5,771 nt of DNA from Kiritimatiellia bacterium (lineage in GTDB: Bacteria; Verrucomicrobiota; Kiritimatiellia; RFP12; DVOR01). Of this stretch, positions 1 through 5,308 are shown piece after piece (within the stretch, counting starts at the first letter, position 1; every line of letters starts with the position of its first letter). The position numbers and the translations under genes are program-made. The stretch is taken from contig CAAGNN010000104.1 in assembly GCA_900771325.1 (NCBI GenBank), positions 1-5,771 of the forward strand, in the 5' to 3' direction. The notes beneath the pieces were generated by a model that saw only the letters and a list, made by a program, of their open reading frames with translations, made no database searches and was not told where the DNA came from.

Positions 1-40
1 GGGTCGGGGGAAAGGGCGCGGCAGGGGGTGGGGCTGGGGG
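1..40 (+). other. G-quadruplex-type G-tract cluster
   Basis: Six runs of three or more G occur at 1-3, 6-10, 14-16, 24-28, 30-33 and 36-40, separated by loops of 1 to 7 bases. This satisfies the usual four-tract G-quadruplex pattern on the plus strand, which is the template strand for the minus-strand genes. Whether it folds in the cell is not known. Confidence 0.5.
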
Positions 41-70
41 CTTTGAGCCAGGCGCTCGCTAATGCTCGCT

Positions 71-90
71 GCGCGGCAAATATGCCGCGC
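71..90. repeat. Perfect 8-bp inverted repeat (hairpin)
   Basis: The arms gcgcggca (71-78) and tgccgcgc (83-90) are exact reverse complements around the 4-base loop aata. Just beside it, gctcgct occurs twice (54-60 and 64-70). No T-run follows on either strand, so a simple intrinsic terminator is unlikely. It may be part of a dispersed repeat. Confidence 0.6.
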
Positions 91-147
91 CACAGAACCG
101 CCGATGGCAGGAGGAGGGCTGGATGGAAGATAAGGGGGCCTCGAGCC

Positions 148-208
148 GGGCGGGGTGGAGACCAAGCGCGGCCATTGGAGTGGCCGGGGGGTGCTGGGCG
201 AGCGCGGC
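148..208. repeat. Direct repeat, copy 1
   Basis: This roughly 60-bp unit recurs 112 bp downstream at 260-319 with a few substitutions and one length difference in a G-run. The best-conserved part is gcgcggccattggagtggcc, at 166-185 here. Inside it, cggcca and tggccg form a 6-bp stem around ttggag. Confidence 0.8.
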
Positions 209-215
209 CAAAGGT

Positions 216-243
216 GGGGCTGGGGTTTCTTGGGGTGCGGGGG
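216..243 (+). other. Second G-quadruplex-type motif
   Basis: G-tracts at 216-219, 222-225, 232-235 and 239-243 are separated by loops of 2, 6 and 3 bases, a standard G-quadruplex pattern on the plus strand. It overlaps the left arm of the hairpin at 237-256, so the two structures would be mutually exclusive. Confidence 0.5.
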
Positions 244-256
244 CGTTGCCCCCCGC
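237..256. repeat. GC-rich hairpin
   Basis: The arm gcgggggc (237-244) pairs with gccccccgc (248-256) across a gtt loop, with one extra C in the right arm. It is a strong stem but lacks a following T-run. It could slow transcription at the operon's end, or be part of a repeated element. Confidence 0.5.
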
Positions 257-259
257 GCT

Positions 260-319
260 GGGCGGGGTGGAGGCCGGGCGCGGCCATTGGAGTGGCCGGG
301 GGTGCTGAGCGGGCGCGGC
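260..319. repeat. Direct repeat, copy 2
   Basis: This is the second copy of the unit at 148-208, including the exact 20-bp core at 278-297 with its 6-bp stem. The sequence between the two copies contains the second G-tract cluster and the hairpin, so the period is about 112 bp. Beyond 319 it runs almost directly into the heptamer locus. Confidence 0.8.
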
Positions 320-325
320 ACGCGC

Positions 326-419
326 GCTGTCGGTTGTCCGCTGTCGGCTGTCCGCTGCGAGCGTAGCGAGCCCCGGGCGGCAGGGCTAACAGCTATCCGC
401 TAGCCGCTAACAGCTAGTT
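326..419. repeat. Divergent heptamer repeat locus
   Basis: Two arrays of 7-bp units lie in the same orientation. The first (326-360) reads gctgtcg, gttgtcc, gctgtcg, gctgtcc, gctgcga. The second (385-419) reads gctaaca, gctatcc, gctagcc, gctaaca, gctagtt. The 24-bp spacer (361-384) is GC-rich and contains agcgagc. The units share GCT at positions 1-3 and mostly C at position 6. The first array uses the GCTGTCN class seen in the elements at 3341-3496 and 5163-5307; the second uses an A-rich variant that carries stop codons. The last unit contains the stop codon of the gene ending at 414. Confidence 0.85.
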
Positions 420-1838
420 CTTGGCTGTGCGGGAGAAGTAGAAGAAGGTGGGGTCTTCGTGGTCGGGGCGGAGGCCGGAAGCGAGGAGCATGCGTTTGGA
501 GGGGAGGTTTTCGCGGTAGCACTTGGCGAGGACCTTTTCGAGGCCCCAGTAGCAGAGGGCGTAGTCGGCCATTGCGCGCATGGCTTCGGTGGCGTAGCCG
601 TGGCCTTCGGCTTCGGGGAGGAGGCGGATGCCGAGCTCGACGGTGTTGTCGTAGGTGAAGTTGTGGAAGACGCCTTCGCCGATGAACTCCTCGCCGAGGT
701 AGAGGCCGAGGGAGGCTTCGGCGCGGCGGTCGAAGTCGTTTCGGGCGGCTTGGAGGAACCAGGCGGCGGGGGGATCGCCTTCGCCGGACCAGTCTTTGCG
801 CCAGTCCCAGCCCCAGAGGAGGGAGCGGGGGAGGTCGCGGGCGAGGCGGCCGTAGGCGTGGACATCGGCGTCGGCGACGGGGCGGAGGGTGAGGCGCTCG
901 GCGTGGAAGGCGGGGGGTGCGTCGAGGGTTTCGATGACGCGGCGGGGGGTGAGGGGGTACTTATCGAGGATCTCGATGGGGTTGTATTGGAGCTTGGACT
1001 TGCGCAGACCGCAGTCGCCGGCGTCGTCTTCGCGGTTGATGGTGTCGAGCTCGGGGCGCTGCATCGCGCGGGCGAAGGCTTGGGCGATGGTGGGGTAGGC
1101 ACCCTCGTAGCCGACGAGGGCCTTTTCGATGTGCACCACGAGGGTGGAGCCAACAACTTCGCCGACGGTGATGGCCACGAGGGTGCCTTCGTGTTCCAGG
1201 AGGCCGCCGCAGAGGCCAAGGTCGTCAAAGGCTTCGAGGAGGAGGCGCGAGCCGTGGAGCTCTTCGTTGGCGACGAAGGAGTGCTTGGCGTATTGGCGCT
1301 CGGCGTAGGCGCGCAGGAAGTCGAGGACGCGCGGGAGGTCTGCCGAGGTCATCGGGCGGAAGGTGGCGGTGGGGTAGAGGCGGCGGAACTTGGAGACGTG
1401 GTTACGCTGGCCGGCGAAACGCTTGCCGGCGTAGTCGACGAAGTCGGTGAAGCGATAGAGGTAGTCTCGCCAGGTGCGGGGGTTGGCGAGGGTGAGGTCG
1501 CGCCCGTAGCGGCGGACGAGGGGGCCGAGGCGATCGGCGGGGATGGTGGCGAGGACGAGGGGCCAGGCGTTCTCGACGCACCAGGCTTCGAGGGCGGCGA
1601 GGGCGCGCAGCTCGGCCTCGCTGTCACCTTCGGGGTGGAGGGGGTAGTCGAAGACCTGGCGCCCGCCGTAGGCCGAGCGCAGGAGGAGGCAGCCCTCACT
1701 CTCGGCGTAGGCGGTCTTGGCGTAGGGCAGCCACATCAGTTGGAAGCCGAGGGAGTAATCCGAGAGGCGGAAGCGCTGGCGGAGGAAGTAGGGGCGCAGG
1801 GCGGGCAAAAGCTCACGGGTGAGCGGGCGGAACTCCAT
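414..1838 (-). CDS. DUF2156 (LPG-synthase C-terminal type) / GNAT acetyltransferase fusion protein
   Basis: This 474-residue protein appears to be two acyl-transfer modules in one chain. Residues 1 to about 295 resemble DUF2156, the catalytic domain type of phosphatidylglycerol lysyltransferase: the pieces YAGKRFAGQRNHVSKFRRLY (136-155) and INREDDAGDCGLRKSKLQYN (267-286) match the family's usual conserved blocks. Residues from about 313 form a RimJ/RimL-like GNAT domain, with the acetyl-CoA loop in ELGIRLLPEAEGHGYATEAM (401-420) and the downstream block NLPSKRMLLASGLR (444-457). No membrane helices are seen, so it is probably cytosolic, perhaps acting at the membrane face using aminoacyl-tRNA or acetyl-CoA. 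The start is well supported by AGGAG seven bases upstream. The frame overlaps the end of the upstream membrane-protein gene by 26 bp, suggesting coupled translation. The substrate cannot be told from sequence. The stop codon lies in a heptamer repeat. Confidence 0.88.
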   Translation of the reverse strand: MEFRPLTRELLPALRPYFLRQRFRLSDYSLGFQLMWLPYAKTAYAESEGCLLLRSAYGGRQVFDYPLHPEGDSEAELRALAALEAWCVENAWPLVLATIPADRLGPLVRRYGRDLTLANPRTWRDYLYRFTDFVDYAGKRFAGQRNHVSKFRRLYPTATFRPMTSADLPRVLDFLRAYAERQYAKHSFVANEELHGSRLLLEAFDDLGLCGGLLEHEGTLVAITVGEVVGSTLVVHIEKALVGYEGAYPTIAQAFARAMQRPELDTINREDDAGDCGLRKSKLQYNPIEILDKYPLTPRRVIETLDAPPAFHAERLTLRPVADADVHAYGRLARDLPRSLLWGWDWRKDWSGEGDPPAAWFLQAARNDFDRRAEASLGLYLGEEFIGEGVFHNFTYDNTVELGIRLLPEAEGHGYATEAMRAMADYALCYWGLEKVLAKCYRENLPSKRMLLASGLRPDHEDPTFFYFSRTAKN

Positions 1839-3510
1839 CGGTAGACTCCTGGAAGTGAAGACGGCAAAAGGCGCGCAGACGCAGCACCAGCAGCTCGCGC
1901 AACAGCCGTGGGGCCGAACGCAGGGCCCACGGCAGCCAACGGCGCAGGGCGTAGGGGGCGACCTCGGCGGTCTTGACGGCGGCGGGGGCGGTGGCGAGGC
2001 GGTCGTGGAAGGAGCGCGCGGCGGGGGGGAAGGCGTCGGGGCGGTCGAGGGTGTAGGTGTAGAAGAGGTTGGCGCTACGGGTGGGCTGCTCGGTGGCGGA
2101 GAGGCGGCCGGCGAAGAGGACGCGGGAGGTGGCGTAGGGCGTGCAGACGGCCGTGGCGTGGGTGGCGACGGTGAGCGCTTCGCTTGCCACGAGCACGCGC
2201 CAGCCGATGAAGGCCACCGGCACGGCCGCGAGGAGCGCGCACGGCACGACAGCCCAGCGCGGGCGCAGCATCACCCAGGGCAACATCGCCGCCGGGTAGA
2301 GGAGCGGCACGTAGCGCGCGTAGCCCACGTAGAGCCGCGGCACGCACAGGAGCGAGAGCAGACACAGCGCCCACGCGCCGCCCCAACCGCGCAGCCGCCG
2401 CCGGCAGCAGAGCGCCAGGAGCGCGCCGCCCCAGAGGGTCAGCCGCAGGCAGGGGCCCAGCGCGTCGGCGCTTGCGCCGTCGGGACCCAGGGGGTGAATG
2501 CCGAAGTGGGGGGAGAGGGAGGTGGTCCAGTGGCCGAGGTAGACGTAGAGCGCGCGCGAAAGCCAGCCCATCGCCTGGGCATCGGCGTTCGCAGAGAGGA
2601 AGTCGGAGGAGATCTCGCGGAGTTGGCCGGAGGCGAGGAGGCGGAGGGTCGGCAGGCAGAAGAGGGCCACGCCGGCCGCTGCGAGGGCCGCCTTCCACCA
2701 GAGGCGCGGGGCGCGATAGAGCAGGAACGCGCCCAAGAGCGCGCCGGGGATCCAGGCGGTCGTCTTGGTCATCGCCGCGAGGGCGAGGGCGGCGAGGGCG
2801 AGGTGGGCGCGCGCGGGGGTGAGGGGGGCGCGGGTGTCGGCCACGCACGCGAGGGCGATGAGCAGGAGGCAGTAGAGCGCGCCATCGGTCATCAAGTTGC
2901 CGAGGCCCAGGAGGGTCAGGGGAGAGAAGAGGAGGAGGGCCGTTTGGAGGCGCGAGCAGGTTGCGCGCAGGGTGAGCCAGGCGGCGGCGAGCCAGAGCCA
3001 GAGGGCGGCGGTGGCGAGGTCGGTGCTGCCGGTCAGGCGATAGAGGGCGGCGCCGAAGCGGGGCAGGAGGTCGGGCAGGGCGCAGTGGAGGGGCGAGTAG
3101 CAGCCCGAGAGGGGAAGGCCGGCGCGGAGGAGGGTCTGCGGGGCGAGGTAGTTCTCCACGTCGTAGAGGCCGCTAGGGGCGAAGGTGAGTAGCGCAAGCG
3201 CGAGCGCGGCGGCCACCAGCAGCGCCCAGCTTCGCAGGCACCCGAAGCGGAAGGCCACCAAGGCAAAGCCGGCCGTCACCATCCCCACGAGCAATGGCGA
3301 ACCCGCCAACGCCACGGCGGCCGGGAAGAGCGCTAGCAAAGCCGACAGCGGACAGCGGACAGCGGACAGCGGACAGCGGACAGCGCTGGCGCTCGATGAG
3401 GAGGGCCCGTCTGAGCCGTGGGGACCTGCTTTAAGCCAACAGCTTATCCGTCGCGTGAGCGGCTGTCCGCTGTCGGCTTTCCGCTGTCCGCTTGCCAGGT
3501 TATCTTCCAT
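1813..3510 (-). CDS. Multi-pass membrane protein, probable GT-C type glycosyltransferase
   Basis: The longest frame gives 565 residues rich in Leu and Ala, with about ten to twelve hydrophobic segments between residues 57 and 442, then a basic, less hydrophobic tail. After the early helices, YDVENYLAPQTLLRAGLPL (116-134) sits where GT-C enzymes of the PMT/ArnT kind carry an acidic motif in their first outer loop, and RYVPLLYP (399-406) resembles a later conserved block. The inferred role is transfer of a sugar from a lipid carrier at the outer membrane face; donor and acceptor are unknown. The start is uncertain. The first 57 codons from the ATG at 3510 mostly read through the heptamer element at 3341-3496. 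Alternatives are TTG at 3339, directly after the element, or ATG at 3282. Only a weak purine-rich site precedes the ATG at 3510. The 3' end overlaps the next gene by 26 bp. Confidence 0.8.
   Translation of the reverse strand: MEDNLASGQRKADSGQPLTRRISCWLKAGPHGSDGPSSSSASAVRCPLSAVRCPLSALLALFPAAVALAGSPLLVGMVTAGFALVAFRFGCLRSWALLVAAALALALLTFAPSGLYDVENYLAPQTLLRAGLPLSGCYSPLHCALPDLLPRFGAALYRLTGSTDLATAALWLWLAAAWLTLRATCSRLQTALLLFSPLTLLGLGNLMTDGALYCLLLIALACVADTRAPLTPARAHLALAALALAAMTKTTAWIPGALLGAFLLYRAPRLWWKAALAAAGVALFCLPTLRLLASGQLREISSDFLSANADAQAMGWLSRALYVYLGHWTTSLSPHFGIHPLGPDGASADALGPCLRLTLWGGALLALCCRRRLRGWGGAWALCLLSLLCVPRLYVGYARYVPLLYPAAMLPWVMLRPRWAVVPCALLAAVPVAFIGWRVLVASEALTVATHATAVCTPYATSRVLFAGRLSATEQPTRSANLFYTYTLDRPDAFPPAARSFHDRLATAPAAVKTAEVAPYALRRWLPWALRSAPRLLRELLVLRLRAFCRLHFQESTDGVPPAHP
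1846..1850 (-). promoter_or_regulatory. Shine-Dalgarno site of the DUF2156-GNAT gene
   Basis: AGGAG on the minus strand lies 7 bases before the ATG at 1838-1836. It sits inside the 3' end of the preceding membrane-protein gene, fixes the start of the fusion protein and fits coupled translation of the two genes. Confidence 0.75.
3341..3496. repeat. Heptamer-bounded interspersed element, copy 1
   Basis: The left array (3341-3382) is six units, one gccgaca then five gcggaca. The right array (3462-3496) is five units in the opposite sense: gctgtcc, gctgtcg, gctttcc, gctgtcc, gcttgcc. The first 16 bases of the left array (3341-3356) are an exact reverse complement of 3462-3477. The 79-bp core begins gcgctggcgctcgatg and ends tccgtcgcgtgagcg, both shared with the copy at 5163-5307; the middle differs. 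The full 156 bp equals 52 codons, and it is open in the frame of the downstream membrane protein. It lies between two co-directional genes and could form a long hairpin in the transcript. Confidence 0.9.
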
Positions 3511-3542
3511 TCGCTTCCACCGTCCCTCGCGAGCCCAATCCC

Positions 3543-4361
3543 CTACCCAAAATACCGCCCGGCATCGCGGAGGCGGCGGGGGTGGAACTTGGGCTCCTCG
3601 AGCCAGAGGGCATACCAGAGCTCGCCGAAGCCGGCGTTGGAGAAGTGGGCGAGGTGGTTGTTGGCGAGGTGGTCGAGGTTGGCCTTGAGAGTGGCGTTCT
3701 CGTTGCGCTCATCGCCCTCGCGCAAGACGCGGAAGGCGGCGTCGACCTCCCCGCGCTTGACGAGCATCCAGGCGTAGGTGGCGTAGAGGAGGGCGGAGGT
3801 GTCGTAGCGCGTGCGGCGGACGGCGCGGCGGAAGGCCTTCTCGAGCTCCTCGGCGGGGACCTCGCGCTGCCAGAGGCGGGCGAGCTTGATGCAGGCGAGG
3901 GTGGGGTCGATCAAGAGCGCGCGGGGGAGGAGGGCGTCGACGCGGGCGAAGTCCTTGCGCTGCCAGGCGAACTGCAGCTCCATCGTGGCGAGCTGGCGGC
4001 CAAGGAAGGGGACCCACAAGCGGTAGCGCTCGAGGGGACGCAGGAGGGCCTGGACCTCGGCAATCATCGCGTCGCGGTCCTTGGCCAACTCGGCCTCGGC
4101 GGCCTTGGGGTTGGCCATCTGGCGGGTCTGCCAGCGCTTGACCTTCGCCTGCATCTGCGCCTGGCTGCGGGCCATCACCGCCTGCACGCGCTCGGAGAGC
4201 TCGCCCATGCGCCGTTTGAGGAGCCAGCCCAGGCCGAGCTGCCCGGCCACGAGCGTCAGCACGCCGGCCACCACGCCCCAGCCCCAGCCGGTCAGACCCG
4301 AGAGCGGCAACGCCAGGCCCACGCACAGGGCCAAGAGAAGGTTGATGAGAACGGTAATCAT
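3543..4361 (-). CDS. Membrane-anchored protein with coiled coil and TPR-like C-terminal region
   Basis: This 272-residue protein is not assigned to a named family. Two N-terminal membrane helices (about 3-20 and 27-48) form a hairpin anchor. They are followed by a charged helix likely to be a coiled coil (about 52-110), then a run of short amphipathic helices (about 120-220) in the style of tetratricopeptide repeats, for example LLYATYAWMLVKRGEVDAAF (191-210). Such an arrangement suggests a scaffold for protein contacts at the cytoplasmic membrane. The start is well fixed: ATG overlaps the TGA of the QC-like gene as ATGA, with AAGGA six bases upstream, so the two are translationally coupled and probably work in the same setting. 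The frame ends 47 bp before the repeat element at 3341-3496. The function is unknown. Confidence 0.85.
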   Translation of the reverse strand: MITVLINLLLALCVGLALPLSGLTGWGWGVVAGVLTLVAGQLGLGWLLKRRMGELSERVQAVMARSQAQMQAKVKRWQTRQMANPKAAEAELAKDRDAMIAEVQALLRPLERYRLWVPFLGRQLATMELQFAWQRKDFARVDALLPRALLIDPTLACIKLARLWQREVPAEELEKAFRRAVRRTRYDTSALLYATYAWMLVKRGEVDAAFRVLREGDERNENATLKANLDHLANNHLAHFSNAGFGELWYALWLEEPKFHPRRLRDAGRYFG

Positions 4362-5308
4362 TTGCTTTCCTTTTCCAAGAGGGCCACAAGCTTGCGCACC
4401 AACCGGAGGCTCCGGGAGAGGGTCTCGGCCGAGAGTTGCTCGGCGGTATCGGCGGCGGTGTGCCAGGGCGCGTAGTCAAAGTCAATGAGGTCAATCGCTT
4501 GCCAGCCCTCGGCCAGGAAGGGCACGTGGTCGTCGACAATCTCCCCCTGCCAGGGCAGCGGCAATCCCGCCTGCTCGGCCGCCCGGCGCGCGAGGGCTTT
4601 CAGGCGCGGGGTTCCATTCGTGGCCAGCCCGGGCTCGCCCCCCTTCGCCCCGAGCATATCGAGCACAATCACCGGCACGCGCGGCAACTCGGCCGACCGC
4701 GCCGCGTGCCACGCGCCTTGCAGACCATCCTGCGCGCTGTAGCGCTCGCGGCACTCCTCGCCATCGAGGAAGAGGTAGGCCACCGGCAGCTTCCCTTCGC
4801 GCGCCAGGTGCAGGAGCAGCCCCACGGTGCTCGCGCCATCGTTCGCGCCGACGAAGCCCTCAATGCCGCCTTTGGTGTCGAAGTGCGTGGCGAGGATGGC
4901 CACCGGCTGAGCGGCGGCCGGGAGATAGACATTGGCCATCGGCAATTCGAGGCTGGAGGTAAAGGATTGGATTTGCGCGCGCGGACCCAGCTGCGCGGCC
5001 AGCCACTCGGCGGCCTGGCGCCCGGCCTCGGTCCCGGCCTCGCGCTCGGGGCACGCCTCTAGAAAGCGCACTACCGCCTGCAACGCGGCCTCGCCCTCAT
5101 CCCGCTCGGCGCGCCCAGTGAACCACCTCGCGTCCACCAACACCCCGGCCGTGACCAACATAGCCGACAGCAGACAGCAGACAGCGGACAGCGCTGGCGC
5201 TCGATGTGGCGCGCCCGTCTGAGCCGTGGGAAGTACACCCCTTGGATCAGCAGGCTGTCCGTCGCGTGAGCGGCTGTCAGCTGTCAGCTGTCGGCTGTCC
5301 GCTGTCAT
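4358..5308 (-). CDS. M28-type zinc enzyme, glutaminyl-peptide cyclotransferase-like
   Basis: The frame gives 316 residues. From about residue 75 it is an M28-type fold with all expected metal and catalytic positions: THFDT (H142, D144), GANDGAS (D157), DGEE (E184 as general base, E185 as ligand), VLDMLGA (D217), DDHVPF (D260) and PWHTAADT (H283). The segment after DGEE, with SAQDGLQGAWHAA (191-203), resembles animal and bacterial glutaminyl cyclases more than aminopeptidases. It may thus cyclise N-terminal Gln to pyroglutamate; a peptidase role is the alternative. A hydrophobic run at 38-58 could be a signal or anchor. The start is unsure. The ATG at 5308 overlaps the parB stop as TGATG, but residues 2-49 are repeat-encoded; ATG at 5161 (residue 50) lies right after the repeat and lacks a clear Shine-Dalgarno site. 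Confidence 0.85.
   Translation of the reverse strand: MTADSRQLTADSRSRDGQPADPRGVLPTAQTGAPHRAPALSAVCCLLSAMLVTAGVLVDARWFTGRAERDEGEAALQAVVRFLEACPEREAGTEAGRQAAEWLAAQLGPRAQIQSFTSSLELPMANVYLPAAAQPVAILATHFDTKGGIEGFVGANDGASTVGLLLHLAREGKLPVAYLFLDGEECRERYSAQDGLQGAWHAARSAELPRVPVIVLDMLGAKGGEPGLATNGTPRLKALARRAAEQAGLPLPWQGEIVDDHVPFLAEGWQAIDLIDFDYAPWHTAADTAEQLSAETLSRSLRLVRKLVALLEKESK
4368..4372 (-). promoter_or_regulatory. Shine-Dalgarno site of the TPR-like gene
   Basis: AAGGA on the minus strand, 6 bases before the ATG at 4361-4359, lies within the last codons of the QC-like gene. It decides the start and supports coupled translation through the ATGA overlap. Confidence 0.7.
5163..5307. repeat. Heptamer-bounded interspersed element, copy 2
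   Basis: The left array (5163-5190) is four units: gccgaca, gcagaca, gcagaca, gcggaca. The right array (5273-5307) is five inverted units: gctgtca, gctgtca, gctgtcg, gctgtcc, gctgtca. A perfect 13-bp inverted pair joins 5180-5192 with 5294-5306. The 82-bp core shares its first 16 bases, the block gcccgtctgagccgtggg, and its last 15 bases with the copy at 3341-3496, while the middle has diverged. The element abuts the parB stop codon on one side and an in-frame ATG of the QC-like gene (5161-5159) on the other. It fills the entire parB to QC-like gap. Confidence 0.9.

Larger units (their letters stand above)
1..413. other. Repeat-rich non-coding region downstream of the operon
   Basis: No convincing gene is present. 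The open frames here on the plus strand are low-complexity Gly/Ala/Arg translations of GC-rich repeats, overlap each other in different frames, and show no domain or good ribosome-binding site. The stretch instead holds two runs of G-tracts, two hairpins, a degenerate direct repeat with a 112-bp period, and the start of a heptamer repeat locus. It lies just 3' of the last minus-strand gene, so it should include the operon's 3' untranslated region and transcription end, although no classic hairpin-plus-T-run terminator can be seen on the minus strand. Confidence 0.75.

Noticed and set aside
71..90. Hairpin at 71-90 as an intrinsic terminator
   Set aside because: No T-run follows the stem on either strand, and it lies over 300 bp from the last stop codon.
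28..403. Overlapping small plus-strand frames in the 5' repeat region
   Set aside because: They translate GC-rich repeats in several frames, with no supporting ribosome-binding site or family resemblance.
459..1844. Long plus-strand open frame (461 codons) opposite the DUF2156-GNAT gene
   Set aside because: Its translation is Gly/Val/Glu/Ala-rich low complexity without a domain, and it mirrors the recognised minus-strand gene. High GC makes such antisense frames common.
1819..3192. Plus-strand open frame (457 codons) opposite the membrane-protein gene
   Set aside because: It is highly charged, repetitive Gly/Glu/Arg sequence with no domain; the opposite strand encodes clear membrane helices.
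3492..4475. Plus-strand open frame (327 codons) opposite the TPR-like gene
   Set aside because: It is antisense low-complexity sequence crossing the ends of two genes; the minus-strand frame has a Shine-Dalgarno site, an ATGA overlap and plausible structure.
3341..5307. CRISPR array reading of the heptamer repeats
   Set aside because: Units are 7 bp in direct tandem with no unique spacers, and no cas gene is present.
5163..5307. parS site for the adjacent ParB
   Set aside because: The usual palindrome (TGTTTCACGTGAAACA type) with its CACGTG centre is not found here or in the other intergenic parts.
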